Positions 1 to 6,505 are shown, counted from the first letter of the stretch. The stretch is 9,493 nt of DNA from XN24 sp964413755 (GCA_964413755.1 CAYPTW010000089.1:1-9493); one strand, 5' to 3'. A program made the numbers and translations. The notes: generated by a model not told the origin, from the sequence alone.

Positions 1-2
1 TG

Positions 3-566
3 CAGCTGCCCCTGCCCGGCCAGCTCGATGCGCGGCGCGTCATCGAGGCCATCGATCCGGCCAAGGACGTCGACGGCTTCCACCCCTACAACATCGGGCG
101 CCTGGCCCAGCGCATACCGCTGCTCAGGCCGTGCACGCCCGCAGGGGTGATGGGACTGCTCGATTACTACGACATCCCGGTGCGCACCAGGCGCGCCGTG
201 GTGGTCGGCGCATCCAACATCGTCGGGCGCCCCATGGCGCTCGAACTGCTCCTCGCCGGCGCTACCACGACCGTCTGCCATCGCTTCACGCAGGACCTCG
301 CCGCGGAGCTCGCCGACGCCGACATCGTCGTCGTGGCCGTGGGCAAGCCGGCGCTGGTGAAGGGCGCATGGATCAAGCCGGGCGCGGTGGTGGTCGACGT
401 CGGCATGAACCGGCTGCCGGACGGCAAGCTGTGCGGCGACGTCGAGTTCGCTGCGGCCGCCGAGCGCGCGGCATGGATCACCCCGGTGCCGGGCGGCGTC
501 GGCCCCATGACGGTGGCCATGCTGATGCAGAACACGCTGGACGCGGCGGAGCGCAGGGACCTCTAG
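3..566 (+). CDS. folD: FolD, bifunctional methylenetetrahydrofolate dehydrogenase/cyclohydrolase, 3' part (5' cut by window edge)
   Basis: FolD interconverts 5,10-methylene-, 5,10-methenyl- and 10-formyl-tetrahydrofolate in the cytoplasm, using NADP, and supplies one-carbon units for purines and formyl-Met. The visible 187 residues start at the QLPLP motif, which corresponds to about residue 98 of the roughly 288-residue E. coli enzyme, so about a third is missing before the window. Visible motifs are QLPLP (active-site Gln), KDVDGFHPYN (active-site Asp), PCTP, the Rossmann dinucleotide-binding stretch VVVGASNIVGRPM, the segment VCHRFT, and the C-terminal signature ITPVPGGVGPMTVA. No key residue in the visible part looks altered. 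The first two bases of the window finish the preceding codon. The gene converges on the lipoprotein gene, with a terminator-like hairpin between. In Gammaproteobacteria folD is often near cysS, as here, although four unrelated genes are interposed. Confidence 0.97.
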   Translation, partial: QLPLPGQLDARRVIEAIDPAKDVDGFHPYNIGRLAQRIPLLRPCTPAGVMGLLDYYDIPVRTRRAVVVGASNIVGRPMALELLLAGATTTVCHRFTQDLAAELADADIVVVAVGKPALVKGAWIKPGAVVVDVGMNRLPDGKLCGDVEFAAAAERAAWITPVPGGVGPMTVAMLMQNTLDAAERRDL

Positions 567-575
567 CTGCATGAG

Positions 576-608
576 AAAGGCCCCGCCGGGCGTCCCGGCA
601 GGGCCTTT
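576..608. terminator. Hairpin between folD and the convergent lipoprotein gene, likely bidirectional terminator
   Basis: Arms AAAGGCCC (576-583) and GGGCCTTT (601-608), then a C/A mismatch, then GCCGGG (585-590) and CCCGGC (594-599) around a CGT loop. This gives 14 base pairs. The symmetric A3/T3 ends would give a short U-run in either direction, which suits two converging genes. The T tract is short, so termination efficiency is uncertain. A second small hairpin, CGGGGC/GCCCCG at 613-628, lies next to it. Confidence 0.75.
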
Positions 609-631
609 GCGTCGGGGCACGCGCCCCGGGG

Positions 632-654
632 CGTCGTTGGAGACGTCGTTGGAG
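632..654. repeat. Tandem direct repeat, two copies of an 11-bp unit
   Basis: CGTCGTTGGAG occurs at 632-642 and again at 644-654, a 12-bp period. It lies just past the stop codon of the minus-strand lipoprotein gene and is non-coding. Its function is unknown and it may be a replication-slippage duplication. Confidence 0.6.
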
Positions 655-658
655 GCTG

Positions 659-1654
659 TTACGGGGTCGCGGGCAGGTAGTCGACTCGCGTCGCGCCCGG
701 CGCCTCCACGATCACATCGCCGAACACCGTCCAGTCCATCGTCTGGTATCCGTCCTCTCCCTCGGCCGCATTCGGGTCGTACTCGCTGACGTCGGGCAGG
801 ACATCGACATCGAAGTCGCAGGTGAACGCCACCGTGTACGGGCCGCTCTCGACGAAGGGAATCACGTAGGAGGCCAGCGTGCCGTCGAGCTCATCCGGCT
901 CGAGGGCTTTGTAGACCACCGGGTCCGCGTCCGCAGAGGCTTCGCCGTCCATATCGTCCGGCGTAACGTCCGCCCCTGCGAACAGGTACACGCCGCCGTT
1001 ACAGGTCTCGACTTCCTGGGTCTCGGCGAGCAAGGCGAGGTCCACCGTGCCGACGACGCGCCCGACCAGCAGGCTGTCCACCAGCCGCAAGGTAGGCTTG
1101 AGAATGTAGTTGGGGGCGAGGCCCGGCGGCGCGATTACCGACTTGCGCAGGTCGAAGTCGATCACCAGCTCCGTGGTGCCCTGCTGCGAGACGACGAAGG
1201 GCCGCACCAGCTTGAGGCCGGTCTGTGAGCCACTCGGGACCCACAGCGGATAGGTAGTGCCGGAATCGTCGAACGCGATGTAGGACCCGTCGCTGTTGTT
1301 ACGCTCCGCGAGCACCTTCAGGCGAATCCAGTTGTACTGGCCCGCTGCCAGTTCGAAGTCTTCCAGCAGGGCTGTCGTGGTGCCGTCCTGCAGCTGGAGC
1401 AGGTCGATGTAGCGGGCGCAGTCGGCAATTGCGTCTTCCGGCGCGCAAAAGTCCACGCTGATCGAATCGCCGCCGGCCGGCTTGATCTCCAGCCCGGTGA
1501 ACACCACCACCACCTCGGATGCAGTATCCACAGGCGAATCCGTCAGCTTCACGGTCAGCAAGCCCGGTCCGTCGTCGGAACCGCCGCAACCGGCCAGCGC
1601 CAGTGCGCCTGCCGCGAGCATGGACAGGCCGAGGCTCGTCCTTAAATTGAACAT
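659..1654 (-). CDS. DUF4382-type lipoprotein
   Basis: This 331-residue protein has a lipoprotein signal peptide with lipobox LAGC and lipidated Cys at residue 23. The next residues are GGS rather than Asp at +2, so it is probably sent to the outer membrane. After a short linker, residues about 32-190 match my memory of the DUF4382 pattern: LLTVKLTDSPVD near the start, GQYNWIRLKV in the middle, and ELVIDFDLRKS followed by YILKPTLRLV at the end. Residues 195-331 look like an extra beta-rich domain with a Cys pair (C218, C279); a second pair (C70, C79) lies in the first domain. The start is supported by a strong AAGGAG ribosome-binding site about seven bases upstream. The gene is monocistronic, convergent with folD and divergent from the sigma-factor operon. 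The domain has no established biochemical function. The family call is from recognised pattern only. Confidence 0.8.
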   Translation of the reverse strand: MFNLRTSLGLSMLAAGALALAGCGGSDDGPGLLTVKLTDSPVDTASEVVVVFTGLEIKPAGGDSISVDFCAPEDAIADCARYIDLLQLQDGTTTALLEDFELAAGQYNWIRLKVLAERNNSDGSYIAFDDSGTTYPLWVPSGSQTGLKLVRPFVVSQQGTTELVIDFDLRKSVIAPPGLAPNYILKPTLRLVDSLLVGRVVGTVDLALLAETQEVETCNGGVYLFAGADVTPDDMDGEASADADPVVYKALEPDELDGTLASYVIPFVESGPYTVAFTCDFDVDVLPDVSEYDPNAAEGEDGYQTMDWTVFGDVIVEAPGATRVDYLPATP

Positions 1655-1721
1655 GAATCATCTCCTTGCATCAGCCATAATTCGCGTATCGGGCCGATCC
1701 CGGAAGGATAGCCCATCAAGC

Positions 1722-1741
1722 GGAGCAGCGTTTTATGCTCC
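1722..1741. repeat. Short inverted repeat in the divergent lipoprotein/sigma-factor intergenic region
   Basis: GGAGCA (1722-1727) and TGCTCC (1736-1741) pair around an 8-base AT-rich loop; flanking CAA/TTG can also pair if a bulge is allowed. It could be an operator dyad or part of the lipoprotein-gene leader. The right arm is part of CTCCTTGCAT (1738-1747), which is repeated exactly at 1662-1671, where it forms the lipoprotein gene's ribosome-binding site on the minus strand. Confidence 0.35.
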
Positions 1742-1801
1742 TTGCATGTCTACACGGACCAGGCGTCGAATACGTTCCCTGCCTGGCGCGGCACAGCGCG
1801 C

Positions 1802-1830
1802 GGAACCATCCGGCGTCCTGATGCGTGTAA
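1802..1830 (+). promoter_or_regulatory. Candidate ECF-type promoter of the sigma-factor operon
   Basis: A GGAACC -35-like element (1802-1807) is followed by a 16-base spacer and a CGTGTAA -10-like element (1824-1830). This fits the known ECF pattern of a GGAAC-type -35 and a CGT-type -10 separated by 16-17 bases. Transcription would start near 1836-1838, essentially at the sigma-factor ATG. The placement suggests that the sigma factor drives its own operon. This was seen by eye only; no other convincing copy was found in the window. Confidence 0.5.
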
Positions 1831-1837
1831 TGACTTG

Positions 1838-2452
1838 ATGTCCCCTCGATCCCCACCCTCGCCGGCCGAGCGCGCGCGCGCCCGCGCGTTCGCGGAACTG
1901 CTCGAGCCATTGATCCCCGTGTTCTACCGCCATGCCTTCCGCTGGACGGCGGCGCGGGACCAGGCCGAGGACCTGGTGCAGGAACTGCTGGTGCGCCTCT
2001 ACCCGCGCATGGACCAGCTGGCCGCGCTGGATCGTGTCCAGCCCTGGGCGCTGAAAGTGATGTACCGCATCTTCGTCGACCAGTACCGGCACGAGCGCAG
2101 TTCACCGCTGCGCTCGCTCGACGCCCTCCCCGGGGCCGGCGCGGACCCCACTGAGTCGCCGCTCGAGCGTTGCGCGAGCGACGACCCGCAGCCTCCGGAG
2201 CTGGTGGAGCGCGAGCTGACCGCCGAGCGCCTCGCCGCCGCCTGGGCGCGGCTCGGCGAGGACCACCGCGTAGTGGTCGCGATGCACGACATCGAGGGTT
2301 ACAGCCTGGAAGAGCTGGCGGTGATGCTGGAGGTGCCGACGGGCACCCTGAAGTCGCGCCTGCACCGGGCTCGCGGGCGCTTGCGCGAATTGCTGGCCGG
2401 GGAACCTTTTGCCGCCGCCGTTCGTGATGAAGGGCAAGAGGAGTCGAAATGA
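1838..2452 (+). CDS. ECF-subfamily RNA polymerase sigma factor
   Basis: This 204-residue protein has the two-domain layout of ECF sigma factors. Region 2 (about 18-85) includes the stretch AEDLVQELLVRLY and the -10-recognising helix around PWALKVMYRIFVDQYRHE. Region 4 (about 130-187) has the helix-turn-helix YSLEELAVMLEVPTGTLKSR followed by LHRARGRLRELL. A linker rich in Pro, Asp and Glu joins them. The ATG at 1838 was chosen because the open frame upstream of it (to a TTG at 1742) has no sigma-like sequence. A candidate ECF promoter also ends just before it. There is no Shine-Dalgarno sequence at this ATG, which fits a leaderless message. The stop overlaps the anti-sigma start by ATGA (2449-2452). 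The cognate anti-sigma factor next door should hold it at the membrane until a signal arrives; the signal and regulon are unknown. Confidence 0.92.
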   Translation: MSPRSPPSPAERARARAFAELLEPLIPVFYRHAFRWTAARDQAEDLVQELLVRLYPRMDQLAALDRVQPWALKVMYRIFVDQYRHERSSPLRSLDALPGAGADPTESPLERCASDDPQPPELVERELTAERLAAAWARLGEDHRVVVAMHDIEGYSLEELAVMLEVPTGTLKSRLHRARGRLRELLAGEPFAAAVRDEGQEESK

Positions 2453-3198
2453 CGCACACGCCGGACTGTAACAACGCACGCTCGAAGCTGGACGACCTGC
2501 TCCACGGCGCACTGCCGCGGGCGGAGGCCGACGCGGTCGAGCGGCACGTCGAGGGCTGCGCAGCCTGTGCCGCAGCGCACGCGGAGGCGGTGAGCCTCCT
2601 GGCGGCGTTGCGTGCCATGCCCGTGCCGGAGATGCGGACCGGCTTTGCCCAGGCTGCGCTGGCGGCCGCTATCGCGCAGGATGCCGGGCGGAAACAGGCC
2701 ACCGCCCCGGCTCCGCGCGAGGCGAGCCGCCGCAGCAGCCGCAGCCGTCGCTGGGGCTTCGTCCCCTGGCCCGGTTTCGCGCCCTGGCTCGGGGTTGCCG
2801 CCGGCGCGGTCGCCGCGGGCGTACTGGTGGTCGCGCTGTGGGGACTGCCACGGGGTATCGGCACGCCGCAAGGCGACGCTGTCCAGGGCCCTGCAGAATT
2901 CACCATGTCGCTGTATGAACCCCGCGAGATTGCCATCGCGATCGACGCCGAGCAGCCCATGCCCGGCGCCCGGCTGACGGTCCGGGTCGACGGCGGCATC
3001 GAGCTGGTGGGCTTCGGCGACACCCGCGAGCTCAGCTGGGAGACCGACCTGGACGCCGGCACGAACATGCTGTCCTTACCGGTGCTCGCTTATTCGCTCG
3101 AGCAGGGCCGTCTCACCGCGTTGGTCGAGCACGGCACACGCACGGAACGAATAGAACTGGCGATCCGCACCACGGACGCAAGGGGGGGAGAGAAATGA
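2449..3198 (+). CDS. Membrane-anchored zinc-finger (zf-HC2 / ZAS-type) anti-sigma factor
   Basis: This 249-residue protein probably binds and inhibits the ECF sigma factor encoded just upstream. The N-terminal cytoplasmic part carries the anti-sigma zinc motif His-x3-Cys-x2-Cys at H33, C37 and C40, with C7 a possible fourth ligand. A basic, Arg/Ser-rich linker (about 89-101) leads into a single hydrophobic span (about 111-132), with its positive side inward. Residues 133-249 form a periplasmic domain with alternating hydrophobic strands and the segment ELSWETDLDAGTNMLSLPVLA, plausibly a beta-sandwich sensor. Translation is coupled to the sigma gene by an ATGA overlap, with an AAGAGGAG ribosome-binding site at 2437-2443. 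The last codons contain a run of seven G (3182-3188) that also serves as purine-rich ribosome-binding sequence for the next gene. Family assignment rests on the zinc motif, topology and context. Confidence 0.88.
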   Translation: MTHTPDCNNARSKLDDLLHGALPRAEADAVERHVEGCAACAAAHAEAVSLLAALRAMPVPEMRTGFAQAALAAAIAQDAGRKQATAPAPREASRRSSRSRRWGFVPWPGFAPWLGVAAGAVAAGVLVVALWGLPRGIGTPQGDAVQGPAEFTMSLYEPREIAIAIDAEQPMPGARLTVRVDGGIELVGFGDTRELSWETDLDAGTNMLSLPVLAYSLEQGRLTALVEHGTRTERIELAIRTTDARGGEK

Positions 3199-3611
3199 AC
3201 ACACGGCACAACATCATGCTGGCAGGCCTGCTGCTTGGGCTGGCACATGCGCCGGCAGCCCTGGCCGACGACCCGCCCCCACCGGCCGAGGCGCCGCCCC
3301 CGCCCGAGGTGACGATGCGCATCATTGAGAACCCCGACGCCGTGGCACCCGAGAGCATTACGCGGCGCCTGCAGTTGCCGCCCGCGCCGCCTGCCACGCA
3401 GCGCGACGAAACACGGGGCCGGCCGAGCGAGCAGGAGCGCGCGCAAGCACCGGAGAGCGAGGCCCGCCACAGCGAAGCGGCGCAGGAAGCCGCTGAACGC
3501 GGCCGCGAGATGACCGAGCAGGCCGCCGAGCGACGCGAGGAATTCGGTCGCTCCCGTGCCGAGGAAATGCGACCCGAACGTCCCGAGCCGCCGACGCCAC
3601 CGCGGCCCTAG
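3195..3611 (+). CDS. Small secreted Pro/Glu/Arg-rich protein of unknown function, third gene of the sigma/anti-sigma operon
   Basis: I do not recognise this 138-residue protein. Residues 1-24 are a clear signal peptide with a likely cut after ALA24. The mature part has three zones. The first is a Pro-rich tract (about 27-37). The second is a short, more ordered-looking stretch, residues 38-63, built on VTMRIIENPDAVAPESITRR and ending LQLPP. The third is a highly charged Glu/Arg/Ala segment (about 75-128), probably a long helix, ending in a Pro-rich tail. It has no Cys and no membrane span, so it is probably soluble in the periplasm. Its ATG overlaps the anti-sigma stop (ATGA at 3195-3198), so it is translationally coupled to the two regulators. 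It could modulate the anti-sigma sensor domain or be an envelope-stress output. That role is inference from position and export alone. Confidence 0.8.
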   Translation: MNTRHNIMLAGLLLGLAHAPAALADDPPPPAEAPPPPEVTMRIIENPDAVAPESITRRLQLPPAPPATQRDETRGRPSEQERAQAPESEARHSEAAQEAAERGREMTEQAAERREEFGRSRAEEMRPERPEPPTPPRP

Positions 3612-3620
3612 TTGCCCCCC

Positions 3621-3676
3621 CGGCGCGCCATCGGTTCATAAAGCCTGCGGGCTGGACACGAACCGGTGGCGCGCCG
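3621..3676. terminator. Long GC-rich stem-loop after the sigma-factor operon, probable terminator
   Basis: Arms at 3621-3637 and 3660-3676 form a 17-bp stem with one position that is a mismatch in DNA but a G-U wobble in RNA. The core is GGCGCGCCA/TGGCGCGCC plus CGGTTC/GAACCG. The 22-base loop holds a second small hairpin, AGCC/GGCT (3642-3653). It begins 9 bases after the stop of the third operon gene and is followed only by TTT, so it is not a classical U-rich terminator. It would separate the operon from the TPR-barrel gene. Confidence 0.6.
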
Positions 3677-3683
3677 TTTGCAC

Positions 3684-3692
3684 TGCTATGAT
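3684..3692 (+). promoter_or_regulatory. Candidate extended -10 promoter for the TPR-barrel gene
   Basis: TGCTATGAT is a TG-n extended -10 motif with five of six matches to TATAAT. No -35 hexamer is evident at the usual distance. Transcription would begin near 3699, leaving a leader of about 27 bases before the ATG at 3726. Its place just after the stem-loop suggests the downstream gene is a separate, housekeeping-type transcription unit. Confidence 0.4.
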
Positions 3693-3725
3693 GCATGGCG
3701 CAACCATCGAGAAGCCGGGACCCTG

Positions 3726-5006
3726 ATGCAGCGAATCAGTCGGGTGCTGTCGCTCGTGCTGGTCTGTTTGCTCGGCATGGTTGGCGTGCCGGGCTCTGCA
3801 GGCGCAGCGGTCGATGCGCGGGCACAGTTCGCGCGCGGTGTTACGGCTGCGTCCGAAGGTGACCATGCCGCGGCCCTGGCAGCCTTCCTGGCCGCGCGGG
3901 ATGCCGGCCTGGCAGGGCCGGCCGTGCACTACAACATCGGCGTCAGCGCCTGGGCCCTGGGCGATCTCGAGCTCGCCGCAAGCGCCTTCCTGGAAACAGC
4001 GCGCCACGCGGCGATGGCGCCGCTGGCGCACTATAACCTCGGGCTGGTCAGCCGCCGCCGCGGCGACCTGGACGCGGCGCGCGACTGGTTCACCATGGCG
4101 CTGCAGGGCGCGAGCGGTGATCTGGCGCTGCAACAGCTCGCCACGGACGCGCTTGCCGCTCTGCCCGCGCCGGCCCCCGCGAGCGCAACGATCACTGTGC
4201 CTGCAGCCGCGTTTTTCCTCAGTGCAGGGGCCGGCTACGACGACAACGTGGCACTGCTGGCGGACGGTGACCTGCTTGGCGTGAGCGAACTCGAGAGCCC
4301 CTATGCCGAACTGCAGGCAGCCGTCGCCGCGCCGCTGCCGGCGGCACTGAGCCTGCAGGCGGGCGTGTTCCTGGTGGATTACAGCGACCTCTCCGAGCTC
4401 GACCAGCGCGGCGCCCAGGTGGAACTCGTTTACGGGCCGCGCATCGGCGCCTGGCGCCTCGAGCTGGGCGCAGGCTACAGCCTCAACCAGATCGACGGGG
4501 AGCGCTTCGAAGACCAGCGCAGCCTGCTGGCGGGCGCGACGCGTTCCCTGGGGGAAGACTGGGGGCTGCGCTTGCGGCTGCGCTATGCCGACATCGATGG
4601 AAGTAAGACCTACGCGGGCCTGACTGGCGACCGGGTCGACGCCGCCATGCGCCTGCGGCGGAACCGGGGACCGGACAGGCTCCAGGCGGAATACCGGTTC
4701 GAGAGCAACGACCGCGCCTCGGATGAGCTTTCACCCGATCGCCACCGCATCGACCTGGAATGGCGCCGCGACCTCGGCCGCGGACTCAGCACCACGCTTG
4801 CCCTGGGCTGGCGGCACAGCCGTTATGAGACGGTCGATTTGTCGTGGACGGAGCGTCGCACCAGCGTCGGCGTCGGGCTGAGCGGTCCGATCCGTGGGCC
4901 ATGGGAATGGGCGCTGCGCTACGACCGGGCCGACAACAGCGCGTCGCCGGCCGAGTTCGAATACGATCGCAACCGCTTCTTCGCCGGGGTCCAGGCGGTC
5001 TTCTAG
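3726..5006 (+). CDS. Exported TPR protein with C-terminal outer-membrane beta-barrel (Slam-like architecture)
   Basis: The 426-residue product begins with a signal peptide, probably cut after AGA27. Residues about 31-132 form three tetratricopeptide repeats; their A helices include VHYNIGVSAWALGD and AHYNLGLVSRRRGD. An Ala/Pro linker follows. From about residue 160 to the end, the protein shows alternating amphipathic beta-strands starting with the segment SAGAGYDDNV. It ends in Phe (FFAGVQAVF), the typical C-terminal signal for BAM-dependent barrel insertion. TPR followed by a barrel is the layout of Slam (surface lipoprotein assembly modifier) proteins and of some polysaccharide-export barrels, but I cannot show membership of either. 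The ATG at 3726 was chosen because the signal peptide starts there and GGGA lies five bases upstream; an upstream GTG at 3666 would begin inside the stem-loop. The gene converges on cysS, with both stop codons sharing the tetranucleotide CTAG. Confidence 0.78.
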   Translation: MQRISRVLSLVLVCLLGMVGVPGSAGAAVDARAQFARGVTAASEGDHAAALAAFLAARDAGLAGPAVHYNIGVSAWALGDLELAASAFLETARHAAMAPLAHYNLGLVSRRRGDLDAARDWFTMALQGASGDLALQQLATDALAALPAPAPASATITVPAAAFFLSAGAGYDDNVALLADGDLLGVSELESPYAELQAAVAAPLPAALSLQAGVFLVDYSDLSELDQRGAQVELVYGPRIGAWRLELGAGYSLNQIDGERFEDQRSLLAGATRSLGEDWGLRLRLRYADIDGSKTYAGLTGDRVDAAMRLRRNRGPDRLQAEYRFESNDRASDELSPDRHRIDLEWRRDLGRGLSTTLALGWRHSRYETVDLSWTERRTSVGVGLSGPIRGPWEWALRYDRADNSASPAEFEYDRNRFFAGVQAVF

Positions 5007-6493
5007 TCGCGCCGCCAGGTGGTCCCGCCGGGCCCGTCCTCGAGCACGACTCCTGCTGCGGCGAGTTCGTCGCGGATGCGGTCGGCCTCAGCGAAGTCCT
5101 TGCGCTGGCGCGCGTGCATGCGGGCCTCGATGCGCGCTTCGATCTCGTGCTCGCACAGGGGGATCGCCGCCCCGGTCGCTGCGGCGTCCGCAGCAGAACC
5201 GGCCGCAGCCACGCCCTCCGGCGTCGTCACGGCGTGTTGCGGCAATAGCTGCCCGTCGGCACCGAAACCACGTCCCCCGCTCTTCAGCCAGGCATCCGGA
5301 TCCGTCTGCAGCAGGCCGAGCACACCGCCGATGCTGCGCAAGGTCGTGGCGAGGTTGGTCGCGGCAGCTGCATCGCCGCCGGCCTTCGCCGTGTTCAGCT
5401 GGCCCGCCAGCTGCTGGAACAGCGCCAGCGCCTCGGCGGTGTTGAAGTCGTCGTCCATGACTGCGTGGAAACGCGCCACCCACTCCTCGTCCGCCTCGCC
5501 GGCAGGGTCGACGCCACGCAACGCGGTGTAGAGACGGCGCAGCGCCGCGACCGCCTGGTCGAGGTTCTGCTCGGTATAGTTGAGCGGGCTGCGGTAGTGG
5601 CTGGAGAGCACGAAGTAGCGGATCGCCTCGGCCGGATAACGCTCCAGCACCTCGCGGATGGTGAAGAAGTTGCCCAGCGACTTGGACATCTTCTCCTCGT
5701 CGACGCGCACGAAACCGTTGTGCATCCAGTAATTCACGAACTTGCCGCCGGTGGCGCCGCAGCTCTGCGCGATCTCGTTCTCGTGGTGCGGGAACTTGAG
5801 GTCCAGGCCGCCGCCGTGGATGTCGAAGTGCTCGCCGAGGATCTCCGTCGACATCACGGAGCACTCGATGTGCCACCCGGGGCGCCCCGGGCCCCAGGGC
5901 GAATCCCACGCCGGCTCGCCGGGCTTCGCCGCCTTCCACAAGACGAAGTCCAGCGGGTCGCCTTTGGCCTCGTCCACTTCGACGCGGGCGCCGGCGCGCA
6001 GGTCGGCCAGGCGCTTGCCGGAGAGCTTGCCGTATTCCGGGAAACTGGCGACCCGGTAATACACGTCCCCTTGACCGGCCTGGTAGGCATGCCCGCGCTC
6101 GATGAGCGCCTGGATCATCCCCTGGATCTTGCGGTTGTCGGTGTACTCCGTGGCGCGCGGCTCGAAGTCCGCGGGCCCGATGCCGAGCGCGGCGAAGTCC
6201 TCGTTCATGGCGTCGATGTAGCGCTGGGTCAGCGCCTGCAAGGTCTCGCCGGCTTCGGCCGCGCGCTTGATGATCTTGTCGTCGATATCCGTGATGTTGC
6301 GCACGAAGGTCACGTCATAACCCGACCAGCGCAGGTAACGCGCCACGACGTCGAACACCACGTGGGCGCGGGCGTGACCGATGTGGCAGTAGTCGTACAC
6401 CGTCATGCCGCAGGCGTACATGCGCACCTTGCCGGGCTCGATGGGCTTGAAGGTTTCCTTGCTACCGGAGAGGGAGTTGTAAATCTGGAGCAT
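5003..6493 (-). CDS. cysS: Cysteinyl-tRNA synthetase (CysRS)
   Basis: CysRS attaches cysteine to tRNA-Cys in the cytoplasm using ATP. It is a class I synthetase with HIGH at 37-40 and KMSKS at 268-272. The zinc ligands that give cysteine specificity are all present: C28, C211, H236 and E240, each aligned with the E. coli set (the last three shifted by two residues). The C-terminal end VLEDGPGGTTWRRD is close to E. coli. At 496 residues it is about 35 longer than E. coli CysRS (461). The extra length is an Ala-rich, low-complexity insertion at about 407-445, between the helical domain ending LGLLQTDPDAWLKSG and the final anticodon-binding segment. The gene lies 12 bases downstream of gltX and is very likely co-transcribed with it. 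Only a weak AGG-type ribosome-binding site precedes its ATG. Confidence 0.97.
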   Translation of the reverse strand: MLQIYNSLSGSKETFKPIEPGKVRMYACGMTVYDYCHIGHARAHVVFDVVARYLRWSGYDVTFVRNITDIDDKIIKRAAEAGETLQALTQRYIDAMNEDFAALGIGPADFEPRATEYTDNRKIQGMIQALIERGHAYQAGQGDVYYRVASFPEYGKLSGKRLADLRAGARVEVDEAKGDPLDFVLWKAAKPGEPAWDSPWGPGRPGWHIECSVMSTEILGEHFDIHGGGLDLKFPHHENEIAQSCGATGGKFVNYWMHNGFVRVDEEKMSKSLGNFFTIREVLERYPAEAIRYFVLSSHYRSPLNYTEQNLDQAVAALRRLYTALRGVDPAGEADEEWVARFHAVMDDDFNTAEALALFQQLAGQLNTAKAGGDAAAATNLATTLRSIGGVLGLLQTDPDAWLKSGGRGFGADGQLLPQHAVTTPEGVAAAGSAADAAATGAAIPLCEHEIEARIEARMHARQRKDFAEADRIRDELAAAGVVLEDGPGGTTWRRD

Positions 6494-6505
6494 GGCGGGG
6501 ACCTG

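Noticed and set aside
1655..1712. A 24-codon minus-strand open frame (start MGYPSG) overlapping the lipoprotein start
   Set aside because: It has no ribosome-binding site at a useful distance and no coding signature, so it is probably chance.
1742..1837. Starting the sigma factor at TTG 1742
   Set aside because: The added 32 residues show no sigma-factor sequence and would place the candidate ECF promoter inside the gene.
1716..3068. A 450-codon open frame on the minus strand
   Set aside because: It is antisense to the sigma and anti-sigma genes, and its product is Arg/Pro/Ala low complexity without any recognisable domain.
3658..3690. GAACC at 3660 as the -35 of a second ECF promoter for the TPR-barrel gene
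   Set aside because: No CGT-type -10 lies 16-17 bases downstream, and the GAACC is explained as part of the stem-loop arm.
3666..3725. Starting the TPR-barrel gene at GTG 3666
   Set aside because: That start lies inside the right arm of the stem-loop and would bury the signal peptide 20 residues into the protein.
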